Shown one piece after another: positions 27,074-35,390 of a DNA stretch of 64,000 nt. The position numbers and the translations under genes were made by a program. The stretch is taken from NCBI GenBank assembly GCA_038744785.1, contig JBCDLX010000018.1, forward strand, positions 47,368 through 111,367, read 5' to 3'. The first letter of the stretch is position 1. The number at the start of each line of letters is the position of its first letter. The notes beneath the pieces were generated by a model. The model saw only the letters and a program-made list of their open reading frames with translations. It did not search any database and was not told where the DNA came from. The DNA is from Ovoidimarina sp038744785. GTDB lineage: Bacteria; Pseudomonadota; Alphaproteobacteria; Rhodobacterales; Rhodobacteraceae.

Positions 27074-27344
27074 TTCGAGATGCCTCAATCTAAATCGTGT
27101 AAAAAATCGTATATGGGATGGTCGGGGGCTTTGGGGATTCGATCAAGCCCCAGATTGACGCGGACAGACTCTTTCTTGCGCGTTGGCGGGGGTTTTTGGC
27201 GGTGAAGATCCGAAGCGCTTAAAGCTCGGTCACCTCTGCCAACCGTTTGCGCATTTGTGTGTGTTATTGAGTCGTGCGGCCGACCCGTGCAGGGGATTCC
27301 GCCACCATCCTTCGGCAGTGTCCAATCCGTGGCGTGCTGTGTCT

Positions 27345-27740
27345 CTACCTCAGCCGTTCCGCCTTCCGCCGAACCAGAACGCTTCGCAGGTCGTGCATGG
27401 CCAAAAGAAGCTCATCGGTGATCGCATCAAGTTCAGCGGGCGTTGCCTGACTCTGCGCCCATCCAGCCGTCAGATTCAGGTGATCGACAGTGCGACGAAT
27501 ATCATCAAGCGTCCTTTCGGTCAGGGCCGCTTGTCGGGCCTTGGTCCAGTCCCGGATCGCGGCTTCATCCTTTTCGCTTAGGACACGGTCCCCCTGCGGT
27601 TTCCAATCGCCACGCTTGGCGTTCACGACCGCGATAGGCTCCAGTTCCAGTCGCCGGTCGCGGTTTTCTGTATCGACGCGGAACACCTGCGCCCCGTTCT
27701 CGCGCACCCGGAAATAGTAATCCGGCAATCCATCGGCCAT
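27345..27740 (-). CDS. conserved hypothetical protein
   Basis: 131 residues from the ATG at 27740, with AAGGAG a few bases upstream. The earlier in-frame start at 27878 adds residues without a recognisable N-terminus. The protein begins MADGLPDYYFRVRENGAQVFRVDTENRDRRLELEPIAVVN and ends in a helical region rich in LTERTLDDIRRTVDHLNLT and ITDELLLAMHDLRSVLVRRKAERLR. It is cytoplasmic, with no known domain. It is a lone gene, divergent from the pentapeptide protein. The 271 bases between it and the VPLPA-CTERM gene are empty as far as I can see. Confidence 0.7.
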   Translation of the reverse strand: MADGLPDYYFRVRENGAQVFRVDTENRDRRLELEPIAVVNAKRGDWKPQGDRVLSEKDEAAIRDWTKARQAALTERTLDDIRRTVDHLNLTAGWAQSQATPAELDAITDELLLAMHDLRSVLVRRKAERLR

Positions 27741-27945
27741 CCCTGTCTCCTTCGTTCTTTCTTGGGCATAGCGCGGCTCCTCGTCTGACACAAACCCGTC
27801 GCCAATCCCCGGGAGCAGGGGCGTCGCGACAAGGTCGGGCGGAATTGTGATCGTTGGATGGTTGACAGAGGGTGACAATGCGCTGCCCTCTGCCTTAGTC
27901 TAGGCATCCGAGGCGCGATTGTGCGCCTACAAAGGGAACGCTGAC

Positions 27946-28644
27946 ATGTCCGCCGGTATACTTCGCTTCATTTTGTCTGCTGCCGCAGCGGTTTGCGTGC
28001 TTGTGGGTTTCGTGCCCATGGCCGAAGCCAGTTGCCGGGATCGGCCAGGCCCGGAGGTCGATTGGTCGGGCTGCTCCAAACAGCGGCTGATGCTGAGCGG
28101 AATGGAAATGTCGAACGCGAATTTTGAACGCGCGTTTCTTTCAGGCGGCGATTTCGGATCGACTACTATGACGGGGGCGAATTTCGTGCGCACCGAGTTG
28201 GCACGGGTGTCATTTCTTGAATCCGATCTATCCGGTGCAAATTTCGAGAAGGCGCTGGCAAGCCGCGCCGATTTCCGTGGCGCGTCGCTGGCAGGTGCGC
28301 GTCTGCACAAGTCCGAGTTTATTCGTGTCGATTTGTCGGGGGCCGATCTTTCGGATGCTGACATGACCAACGGCGATTTTATTCGGGTCGATTTCACTGG
28401 GGCCACGTTGGCCGGTACAAATCTTAGCAACGCGATCGTGCCAAGGGGTGTCTTCGTCGAGGCGGATATGTCGGGCGCAAATGTAACCGGGGCGTTTCTG
28501 TATCGCGCGCGGTTTGAAGGAGTGGACCTTAGCGAGGTCGAAGGGTTGACCCAGATGCAGTTGGAAGAAAGCTGTGGAAACTCGGATACGGGTTTGCCTG
28601 CGGGCCTGACGCAGCCCGCGAATTGGCCCTGTAACGAGGACTAG
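27946..28644 (+). CDS. exported pentapeptide-repeat protein
   Basis: 232 residues from the ATG at 27946, with a signal peptide (MSAGILRFILSAAAAVCVLVGFVPMAEAS). The mature part is about 25 A(D/N)LxX-type repeats (for example NFERAF, DLSGANF, ADFRGAS, DLSGADLSDADM, NGDFIRVDF) that form a right-handed quadrilateral beta-helix. Cysteines near both ends (CRDR, CSKQ, ESCGNS and NWPCNED) may cap the helix by disulfides. It would be periplasmic. Function is unknown. It stops four bases from the convergent aspartate aminotransferase gene. Confidence 0.88.
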   Translation: MSAGILRFILSAAAAVCVLVGFVPMAEASCRDRPGPEVDWSGCSKQRLMLSGMEMSNANFERAFLSGGDFGSTTMTGANFVRTELARVSFLESDLSGANFEKALASRADFRGASLAGARLHKSEFIRVDLSGADLSDADMTNGDFIRVDFTGATLAGTNLSNAIVPRGVFVEADMSGANVTGAFLYRARFEGVDLSEVEGLTQMQLEESCGNSDTGLPAGLTQPANWPCNED

Positions 28645-28648
28645 CGCC

Positions 28649-29851
28649 TTAGCTTAGCCCTGCGCAGAACGAATTGATCCGGTTGCACGCTTCTGTCAGC
28701 TCCGCGTCCGAAGCAGCGTAGCTCACCCGAAAATGCGGCGACAGACCGAACGCTGCCCCAAAGACCGCGGCGACACCAGTTTCGTCGAGCAGCGCCGTGC
28801 AGAACGCTTCATCATTGGTAATCGCGGTGCCGCCGGCGGAAGTCTTGCCGATACACCCGGCGATGCTCGGATAGACGTAGAACGCACCTTCAGGAATCGG
28901 ACACTCGATGCCAACACACGCGTTTAGCCCGTCCACCACCAAGTCACGGCGTCTTTGAAAAAGCGCCGCGTTCGGGGCCAGAAAATCCTGCGGACCGGTC
29001 AACGCTTCGATTGCCGCCTTCTGGCTGATCGAGCATGGGTTCGATGTGGTTTGCGATTGTACCTTGCCCATCGCTCGGATGAGGTCTCGGGGTCCTGCCG
29101 CGTATCCGATCCGCCACCCTGTCATCGCATAGGCTTTCGATACCCCGTTCATGGTGAGGGTCCGGTCGTACAGCCGAAGCTCCACTTCTGCGGGTGTCGC
29201 GAACTTGAAGCCTTCAAAGGCGATATGCTCGTACATGTCATCGGTTAGAATCCAAACCTGCGGATGGCGCATCAGCACGTCAGTTAGCAGCTTCAGATCG
29301 GCCGCATCATAGCCCGCACCTGACGGATTAGACGGGCTGTTGAAGATCAGCCATTTGGTCTGCGGTGTGATCGCCGCTTCAAGCGCCTCGGGCGTCATTT
29401 TGAAGCGCGTCTCAAGTGTGGTTGGGATGATCACGGGCGTGCCGCCAGCCATGGCAACCATGTCGGGGTAGCTCACCCAATAGGGTGCGGGAATAAGCAC
29501 TTCGTCACCCGGGTCAAGCGTTGCCAGAAGGGCGTTCCAAATCACTTGCTTTCCGCCTGACCCAACCGTCACCTGATCGGGTGTATAAGTCAGCCCGTTG
29601 TCGCGCTGAAACTTGGCGGCAATCGCCGCCTTCAGCTCGGGAATCCCATCGGCGGCCGTGTAGCGCGTAAAGCCGTCGTCAATCGCACGCTTGCCGGCCG
29701 CACGGATGTTCTGGGGCGTCGGAAAATCAGGCTCGCCTGCCGACAGCGCAATGATGTCGTGGCCCGCGTCGCGGAGTTCCTTGGCCTTTGCGGAGATTGC
29801 CATCGTCGGCGACGGCTTGACCCGGCGAAGTGTCGCGGATTGAAGGTTCAT
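28649..29851 (-). CDS. aspartate aminotransferase (class I, PLP)
   Basis: 400 residues from the ATG at 29851 (MNLQSATLRRVKPSPTMAIS), the standard start for the alphaproteobacterial AAT subgroup. Earlier in-frame codons lie inside the divergent regulator region. Hallmarks are ELRDAGHDIIALSAGEPDFPTP, YTAADGIPELK, VGSGGKQVIWNALLATLDPGDEVLIPAPYWVSYPDM, FNSPSNPSGAGY, the PLP-lysine motif NGVSKAYAMTGWRIGYAAG and FRVSYAASD. It interconverts aspartate and oxaloacetate with 2-oxoglutarate/glutamate, and related enzymes also accept prephenate. Confidence 0.95.
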   Translation of the reverse strand: MNLQSATLRRVKPSPTMAISAKAKELRDAGHDIIALSAGEPDFPTPQNIRAAGKRAIDDGFTRYTAADGIPELKAAIAAKFQRDNGLTYTPDQVTVGSGGKQVIWNALLATLDPGDEVLIPAPYWVSYPDMVAMAGGTPVIIPTTLETRFKMTPEALEAAITPQTKWLIFNSPSNPSGAGYDAADLKLLTDVLMRHPQVWILTDDMYEHIAFEGFKFATPAEVELRLYDRTLTMNGVSKAYAMTGWRIGYAAGPRDLIRAMGKVQSQTTSNPCSISQKAAIEALTGPQDFLAPNAALFQRRRDLVVDGLNACVGIECPIPEGAFYVYPSIAGCIGKTSAGGTAITNDEAFCTALLDETGVAAVFGAAFGLSPHFRVSYAASDAELTEACNRINSFCAGLS

Positions 29852-29971
29852 GGTCGCCTCCGGTTGGACTTTTCTGATGGGCTGGCCATATGGTCTGGCC
29901 AAGCGTTGTGCAACCCGCGCGCGTGCCCCCACGATCCGAAAACATGTCCGCCCCTTTGCCACGAGGACCCC

Positions 29972-30364
29972 ATGGATACGGCCCACAACGAAGAAAATTG
30001 GTACTCTGATAACGCCGCGACCTTTGGGGATCGTGTGGCGGCAGCGCGGGAAGCGCTTGCCATGTCTGAGGAAGAGCTTGCCCGCCGTCTTGGGGTGAAA
30101 CTGAAGACCATTCAAGCATGGGAGCAGGATACATCCGAGCCCCGGGCGAACAAACTGCAGATGCTGGCAGGCGTGCTGAATGTGTCTTTTCGCTGGCTCT
30201 TGACCGGAGAGGGGGATGGCATAGACGCGCCCGCCGAACCGCTAAGCGATGATTTTGCAGGTCTGCTTATGGAAGTACGCCAGGTCCGCATCGAAATGGT
30301 CCGAAACGCTGAACGGTTGGGAAAATTGGAAAAGCGACTGAGCTCTGCGCTGCGTGCGGTATGA
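29972..30364 (+). CDS. XRE-family transcriptional regulator
   Basis: 130 residues from the ATG at 29972 (GAGG upstream). The HTH_3 domain covers residues 19-73 (FGDRVAAAREALAMSEEELARRLGVKLKTIQAWEQDTSEPRANKLQMLAGVLNVSFRWLLTGE). The C-terminal part is a helix-rich region (LMEVRQVRIEMVRNAERLGKLEKRLSSAL) that could dimerise as a coiled coil. Its stop overlaps the sdhE start by four bases, so the two are coupled. That pairing suggests it could regulate or report on respiration, but the target is unknown. Confidence 0.9.
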   Translation: MDTAHNEENWYSDNAATFGDRVAAAREALAMSEEELARRLGVKLKTIQAWEQDTSEPRANKLQMLAGVLNVSFRWLLTGEGDGIDAPAEPLSDDFAGLLMEVRQVRIEMVRNAERLGKLEKRLSSALRAV

Positions 30365-30621
30365 CCGAAACGCGAGAGGTTCGGCTGAAGCGCTTGAAGA
30401 TCCGCTCGTGGCGACGCGGCACGAAGGAAATGGATCTGATCTTAGGCGGCTGGTCTGATGCTCATCTGGCCACGCTTGGGGATGGCGACCTTAATCTCTA
30501 TGAGGCGGTGCTGGAGGAGAATGATCACGATCTCTACCAGTGGGTGACCGGTCGCGCCGCCGCGCCCGAGGCGCTAAGACCGCTTTTGGACCGCATTGCT
30601 CGCGAAGCGTCGCGAGCTTGA
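30361..30621 (+). CDS. sdhE: FAD assembly factor SdhE
   Basis: 86 residues, the expected size. The RGxxE signature appears as RRGTKEMD at residues 18-25, followed by LGGWSDAHLATLGDGDLNLYEAVLEENDHDLYQWVTGR. SdhE (yeast SDH5 homolog) promotes covalent attachment of FAD to succinate dehydrogenase subunit A. The ATG overlaps the preceding regulator stop (ATGA). A perfect eight-base stem covers its last codons. Confidence 0.95.
   Translation: MTETREVRLKRLKIRSWRRGTKEMDLILGGWSDAHLATLGDGDLNLYEAVLEENDHDLYQWVTGRAAAPEALRPLLDRIAREASRA
30598..30617 (+). terminator. stem-loop over the sdhE 3' end
   Basis: GCTCGCGA (30598-30605) and TCGCGAGC (30610-30617) form a perfect eight-base stem with the loop AGCG, within the last codons of sdhE. 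The downstream sequence is TTGACGTC, without a T-run, so it may be a weak terminator or an mRNA 3'-end stabiliser. Confidence 0.4.
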
Positions 30622-30794
30622 CGTCTTCCAGTTGGGTTTTGGCTGGCATGCCTGCTTAGTCAGGCCATCGTCTCGTTTTCGGAGGCACGTTGGGCGAAGG
30701 GCGAAGAGGCTTAACCGTAAAATCAGCGCGGATTAACGGATAATTCTCCTTTTGCCGTCATCACGCTGCCCAATGATTTCGGGCGGAGAAGATC

Positions 30795-31292
30795 ATGAGC
30801 GTGCTGGAACCAGTTCCCTCCGGGGGAACGAAAGATTTCATAGCGGAGTACCTGGACAGCCTGTCGCTGGTCGAACGTCTGCACCGGTTGCTTCTTGATG
30901 TCATCAAGGATGAATTTGAACGGCTAGGCATGCTGGAAGTGAATGCCGTTCAAGCGCTCTTGCTGTTCAATATCGGCGACAACGAAGTAACGGCAGGCGA
31001 GCTGAAATCCCGCGGCTACTACCAGGGATCGAATGTGTCCTATAACCTCAAGAAGCTCGTCGAAATGGGGTATATGCACCACCAAAGGTGCGAGATCGAC
31101 AGGCGGTCGGTTCGGGTCAGGCTAACTGACAAGGGCCGCCAAGTTCGCGATATCGTCGGTAGGCTGTTCGAGCGTCAGGCCGAGGGTTTGACCGCCACGA
31201 GAGTGCTCGACAATCAGGCAATCGAAGAGGTCAACCGGGTGTTGGGACGTGTCGAACGGTATTGGACGGACCAGATTCGATATATCTATTAG
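30795..31292 (+). CDS. MarR-family regulator (LdtR-like)
   Basis: 165 residues with a winged-helix core: LHRLLLDVIKDEFERLGMLEVNAVQALLLFNIGDNEVTAGELKSRGYYQGSNVSYNLKKLVEMGYMHHQRCEIDRRSVRVRLTDKG, the recognition helix being SNVSYNLKKLVEMG and the wing ID-RRS-VRV. The unusual acidic LGMLEVNAVQALLLFNIG segment matches my memory of the alphaproteobacterial LdtR subgroup, which controls stress and cell-wall genes, but this is weaker than the MarR call. It stands alone, 173 bases after sdhE. Confidence 0.85.
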   Translation: MSVLEPVPSGGTKDFIAEYLDSLSLVERLHRLLLDVIKDEFERLGMLEVNAVQALLLFNIGDNEVTAGELKSRGYYQGSNVSYNLKKLVEMGYMHHQRCEIDRRSVRVRLTDKGRQVRDIVGRLFERQAEGLTATRVLDNQAIEEVNRVLGRVERYWTDQIRYIY

Positions 31293-31318
31293 CGTTCGGA
31301 TCCGGGTAGGCCTGGAGC

Positions 31319-32206
31319 TTAGCGAATGGATCGGTCTTTGCCCAGGCGCCACGCCGTACCGCGCATTTCGTGGGATAGGCTTTCTGCTTCTGCCAAACCA
31401 CCCTGTTTTGAGCGGCCGAGGAGCGCTGCACTGACGGAAGGCGTTGCCACGACGGGGGCGCTGACCACTGCCCGGCGTCCGCCCGAATGAAGCGGCCTGA
31501 TCGGGAGCGCACCAAGAGGTGGCGCGCTGATCTCGCGCAATAGCTTCCGCGTCATCGCCCTCGCATAATCCTCGTATCCCAGGGCGACCTCAAGAAATGC
31601 GTCCGGACCATGCAGAACCTCGGTCCGAAAGTAGCTAGAAAGCTCGGTGATTTCTGCTTGGCGTTCGTCGCCGATACGTGGTGTTCCGATACCTACGACC
31701 AACGCGTTCACGGTCGCGGCATCCAGCATTCCGTCTGCTTTGACGTCTAGAGGAAGCGGCCAATCGTTGTTTTTCCCATCGCCCGAGATATCGGCCACGC
31801 GCTTCCAGCAATCCGCCCGATCCTGCAACATCCGGCCTGCACGCTCCATGGCAGCGCCAAGGCCCGTTGCCTCGGGCGAAGAAACGCGCCTCAAGGTCCG
31901 CAGGCGTGCGGCGATTGCGTCAATGCTCGCCTCGGACGTCAGTGCCGTCCAATCCAGGATATCGCGGGAATACCGCGCCGCCGACCACTCGAAGACCGCA
32001 AGCTCCACATGCGCATCCGGTAGCGCAAGGATCGCGCCCCGGACTTCGGGGGTATCAAGCGCTGCCGCAATCCCATCAAGCTGCAATCGGTACTCGCGCT
32101 GATCGACGGAGCCCGACACATCGAGCGCGAGCACCAGTGCCAGGCGACAAGCCGCTTCGGCCCAGCCGGGATTGCACAGGGACGCAACCGCGCAAAGCAC
32201 TCTCAT
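31319..32206 (-). CDS. DUF1194 protein, von Willebrand A-like, exported (copy 1)
   Basis: 295 residues: a short signal-like N-terminus (MRVLCAVASLCNPGWAEA), then ACRLALVLALDVSGSVDQREYRLQLDGIAAAL with the MIDAS metal motif DVSGSVD. The conserved RVADISGDGKNND segment and VNALVVGIGTP follow. An extra C-terminal tail of about 55 residues (PIRPLHSGGRRAVV to RLGKDRSIR) is absent from the neighbouring paralog. It probably binds a divalent metal and a protein partner in the periplasm. Its start overlaps the stop of the paralog by four bases. Confidence 0.87.
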   Translation of the reverse strand: MRVLCAVASLCNPGWAEAACRLALVLALDVSGSVDQREYRLQLDGIAAALDTPEVRGAILALPDAHVELAVFEWSAARYSRDILDWTALTSEASIDAIAARLRTLRRVSSPEATGLGAAMERAGRMLQDRADCWKRVADISGDGKNNDWPLPLDVKADGMLDAATVNALVVGIGTPRIGDERQAEITELSSYFRTEVLHGPDAFLEVALGYEDYARAMTRKLLREISAPPLGALPIRPLHSGGRRAVVSAPVVATPSVSAALLGRSKQGGLAEAESLSHEMRGTAWRLGKDRSIR

Positions 32207-32943
32207 TCCGCAGCACCGACAACGCGCGGGGTCAACTCCCGCTCAAGCTTTCGCCGCATCGCGCGTTCGAAATCCTCGAAATCCTGGGCAACCTCGACAA
32301 AGGCGAAGGGACCGCGGATCACCTCGGTCTGAAAGTACTGCACCAGGCCTGGGTCCCGTCCGATCACCAGGGCGTTCACGCCGATATCGTCGAACGGATA
32401 CGTGGCATAGACATGCGCCGGGGCGAACCCATCATTGCTTTCCCCGTCACCCGACACATCAAGTGTACGGGTGTCGCAGGGTGGCGCGCGGCGAAACGCT
32501 TGGGACGCGCGGGCCAGCGCATACCCCAGAGCCGTGGGATAGCGGCTTTCCCCCCGGACCGATCCGCCGATTGTGGCGATCGCGCGGTCAAGATCAGCCT
32601 GTGTCTCGATCATCTGCCAGCGCAGAATCCAGTCCTGCCGCCACTTGCCGGACCATTCGAACGCCGCAAGTGCCACCGGTCCGTGCCCAAGCATCGCTGC
32701 GCGCACCTCGGGTGCGCCCAATGCGGCGGCTAGACCCGCGCGCTGGAGGCTGTCTTCGTACGCATCGACCGAGGACGAGACATCAAGCGCCAGCAGAAGT
32801 GCGAGCCGACAGGCGTCCGCCGCGCCGGGCCAAAGCGCCGTAAGCGCCAGCGTCCACCTACCAGTGACCGGTACTCTCCATGCTGGCCCACGGTTCTTGC
32901 GGCGGCAGCCGGTCGCCGCGCTGCAACAACTCGATCGAGACAT
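32203..32943 (-). CDS. DUF1194 protein, von Willebrand A-like (copy 2), start uncertain
   Basis: Up to 246 residues. The core RLALLLALDVSSSVDAYEDSLQRAGLAAAL, RTLDVSGDGESND and GVNALVIG parallels copy 1, so the two are tandem paralogs. In copy 2 the MIDAS reads DVSSSVD. The start is a puzzle: the only in-frame ATG is 32943, inside the glyoxalase-like gene, giving a long basic lead MSRSSCCSAATGCRRKNRG before the hydrophobic WTLALTALWPGAADA. There is no in-frame ATG, GTG or TTG nearer the hydrophobic segment. Either the overlap is real (86 bases) or the start is a rare codon. Confidence 0.8.
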   Translation of the reverse strand: MSRSSCCSAATGCRRKNRGPAWRVPVTGRWTLALTALWPGAADACRLALLLALDVSSSVDAYEDSLQRAGLAAALGAPEVRAAMLGHGPVALAAFEWSGKWRQDWILRWQMIETQADLDRAIATIGGSVRGESRYPTALGYALARASQAFRRAPPCDTRTLDVSGDGESNDGFAPAHVYATYPFDDIGVNALVIGRDPGLVQYFQTEVIRGPFAFVEVAQDFEDFERAMRRKLERELTPRVVGAAE

Positions 32944-33286
32944 TGTCTGGCGACCGGATGAAGGCCATGTGCCCGTCCCGCGGGGGGCGGTTGATCACGA
33001 CGCCTGCATCCTGGAACTTCTGGCACATCGCGTAGATGTCGTCGACCACGACCGCGATGTGCCCGAAATGACGGCTGTCGGATGGCAGCCCGTCGTCGCC
33101 ATCCCAGTTATAGGTCAGCTCCAACGTGTCACGGTCATCGCCATCGGCCGTCAAGTGCACATTGGTAAACCGCGCCTCGTCGTTCACCCAACGCCGGTCT
33201 TCCTTGAACCCCAGCATCTCGTAAAATGCCATCGACTTATCCAGGTCCAGAACCCGAACCATCACATGTAAGAATGTCGTGCCCAT
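32858..33286 (-). CDS. glyoxalase/VOC-fold protein, lactoylglutathione lyase type
   Basis: 142 residues from the ATG at 33286 with GGAGG nine bases upstream. Two beta-alpha-beta-beta-beta modules supply the four metal ligands: H (FLHVMVRV), E (LELTYN), H (FGHIAVVV) and E (SIELLQRG). Typical segments are DLDKSMAFYEMLGFKE and FIRSPDNVSIELLQ. Glyoxalase I converts the methylglyoxal-glutathione adduct to S-lactoylglutathione. GloA is the most likely identity. Confidence 0.85.
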   Translation of the reverse strand: MGTTFLHVMVRVLDLDKSMAFYEMLGFKEDRRWVNDEARFTNVHLTADGDDRDTLELTYNWDGDDGLPSDSRHFGHIAVVVDDIYAMCQKFQDAGVVINRPPRDGHMAFIRSPDNVSIELLQRGDRLPPQEPWASMESTGHW

Positions 33287-33446
33287 AAGCGCGCACCTCC
33301 CCTTATCCACAGAAATCTCGCGACCATCCTACATTTAGGCTTCCGTCCGCAATCACACACGATATGTTGACGGGGCGCCCAAAGCGTCCGGCTCTTTCCG
33401 ACCCTACGGCGCACAGGACTTGGCGACAACAAAGGAGCGGGGGAAA

Positions 33447-34340
33447 ATGAACGAGATCACGAAAGAGTTGGGGGCCATGTCCGATACACAACCCACCCGC
33501 CGCGCCACCGTGCCCGCGCTTGAAGCGCGGCTTTATGAACCGATGCCGGTCCTCGACCACGGCTTTGTCCGGTTGATCGATTACATGGGCGACGATGGCG
33601 CCATCGTGCAGGCCGCGCGCGTCAGCTACGGCAAGGGCACCAAGGCCGTCCAGAACGACGAGGGGCTGATCCGCTATCTGATGCGGCACTGGCATTCGAC
33701 CCCGTTCGAGATGTGCGAAATCAAGCTGCACGTAAAACTGCCGGTGTTCGTCGCGCGCCAGTGGATCCGTCACCGCACCGCGAATGTGAACGAGTATTCC
33801 GCCCGCTATTCGATCCTTGACCGCGAGTTTTACATCCCCGCCCCGGAACAGCTTGCCGCGCAATCGACCGTGAACAATCAGGGCCGCGGAGCCGTGTTGG
33901 AAGGGGAAGAGGCGCGGCGCGTGCTGGACATGCTGCGCGATGACGCGACCCGCGCCTATGACCATTACCAGGACATGCTGTCACAGGACGGCCAGCAGGG
34001 GCTGGCGCGCGAGCTTGCGCGCATGAACCTGCCCGCCAACGTCTATACCCAGTGGTACTGGAAGACGGACCTGCACAACCTTCTGCACTTCCTGCGGCTT
34101 CGGGCCGACGCGCACGCGCAATACGAAATCCGCGTCTATGCCGACGCGATTGCAGAGATGGTGAAAGACTGGGTGCCCTATGCCTGGTCGGCGTTCGAGG
34201 ATTACCGTCTGGGCGGCGCGCAGCTATCGGCGACGGGTCTGGAATGCCTGCGCCGGATGCTGAAAGGCGAGGAGGTCACGCAAGAAACCTCTGGCATGTC
34301 GAAGGGCGAGTGGCGGGAGTTTATGGGGGTGATTGGATAG
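33447..34340 (+). CDS. thyX: flavin-dependent thymidylate synthase ThyX
   Basis: 297 residues from the ATG at 33447, with AAGGAG upstream. The diagnostic RHRX7S motif is RHRTANVNEYS at residues 108-118, followed by ARYS. The dUMP/FAD segments ARVSYGKGTK, MRHWHSTPFEMCEIKLHVKLPVFVARQWIR and TDLHNLLHFLRLRADAHAQYEIRVYADAI are all present. It makes dTMP from dUMP using methylene-THF, FAD and NADPH. Its stop overlaps the next gene's TTG start region. Confidence 0.98.
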   Translation: MNEITKELGAMSDTQPTRRATVPALEARLYEPMPVLDHGFVRLIDYMGDDGAIVQAARVSYGKGTKAVQNDEGLIRYLMRHWHSTPFEMCEIKLHVKLPVFVARQWIRHRTANVNEYSARYSILDREFYIPAPEQLAAQSTVNNQGRGAVLEGEEARRVLDMLRDDATRAYDHYQDMLSQDGQQGLARELARMNLPANVYTQWYWKTDLHNLLHFLRLRADAHAQYEIRVYADAIAEMVKDWVPYAWSAFEDYRLGGAQLSATGLECLRRMLKGEEVTQETSGMSKGEWREFMGVIG

Positions 34341-35379
34341 TTTGTTCAGGTCGAGAACTGTATTTATTCTGGGTGCGGGTGCTAGCGCCGAGGTCGGTTT
34401 GCCGATCGGCAGTGAATTGCTGGATCAGATCTGTGACTTGGTGAATATCCGTTATGACTTCTCTCGGATGGTGAGCGGTGACCATCAGGTATCTGAAGCA
34501 CTTAAGATGCACCTGGCTGCGGACAATGGCGGCAACGAATATAGCGAGCATCTACGCGCTGCTTGGCAGGTGATTGAATCATCTAACCAGGGCATTTCAA
34601 TCGACAACATTGTCGATGGCTTGGAAGACGAAAAGACTGAGCTAATTGCCAAGCTTGGAATTGTACGAGCTATTCATGCCGCGGAAAAGAAAAGTCGATA
34701 CTTCCATGATGATCGAAATCGGCCTGATCGCCTTAACTTCAGGCTATTTACCGATACGTGGTATGGTTCTCTTACAAAGTTAATCTGCGAAGGTCGGAGG
34801 CGAAGTGAACTCGAAGGTGTGTTCGATAACTTGGCCTTTGTATCTTTCAACTACGACCGCTGTATTGAGAACTATCTCCCGAGATCAATCGCCAACTACT
34901 TCGGGGTTGGCGTAGAGCAAGTTATTCAAAGATTTAATTCGGTTCCGATACACCGGCCATACGGAGTTGCAGGTCGCGTGGAGATAAACCGACAGACCGG
35001 TGTAGTGCGGGGCTTTGGTGGACTTGGAGCTGAATATCTTGCTGACGCTGCAGGTATGATCAGGACGTTTACTCAAGGAGTTGAGAACCCTGAGAGCCTA
35101 CAAGCAATGAAAGACGAGATATCGAATGCCGAGAGAATTGTGTTTCTTGGTTCAGCGTTTCACCGGCAAAACCTCGAACTTCTCCGTTCAAAGATCAGGC
35201 CTTCCACAAGGATTCTAGCAACAGCGAGTGGAATTTCTGACAGCGACAAGGATGTGGTGTTGACTGAAATGAGCGAGATTTTTGGTGTTGGGTACCAGCG
35301 GGGCAGAAAACTAATTGAGTTTGCTCCGATGTTTTGCAAGGATTTGTTTAACTCATATTGGAGAACTTTGACAGCGTAG
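34333..35379 (+). CDS. SIR2-like NAD-binding domain protein, AT-rich, probable defence gene
   Basis: 348 residues from a TTG at 34333, which overlaps the thyX stop. A second TTG at 34342 is equally possible. No ATG precedes the domain. Residues 10-27 (VFILGAGASAEVGLPIGS) form the NAD-binding GAGxS loop. FVSFNYDRCIENYL carries N173-Y174-D175, VPIHRPYG has a candidate catalytic histidine (H207), and IVFLGSAFHRQNLELL (271-284) matches the C-terminal strand of SIR2-like proteins. Base use is visibly AT-richer than in both neighbours, pointing to recent transfer. Single-gene SIR2-like proteins are common in anti-phage defence, where they deplete NAD. That role is an inference, and no partner gene is seen. 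Confidence 0.78.
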   Translation: MDSLFRSRTVFILGAGASAEVGLPIGSELLDQICDLVNIRYDFSRMVSGDHQVSEALKMHLAADNGGNEYSEHLRAAWQVIESSNQGISIDNIVDGLEDEKTELIAKLGIVRAIHAAEKKSRYFHDDRNRPDRLNFRLFTDTWYGSLTKLICEGRRRSELEGVFDNLAFVSFNYDRCIENYLPRSIANYFGVGVEQVIQRFNSVPIHRPYGVAGRVEINRQTGVVRGFGGLGAEYLADAAGMIRTFTQGVENPESLQAMKDEISNAERIVFLGSAFHRQNLELLRSKIRPSTRILATASGISDSDKDVVLTEMSEIFGVGYQRGRKLIEFAPMFCKDLFNSYWRTLTA

Positions 35380-35390
35380 GTGTTCGTCGG

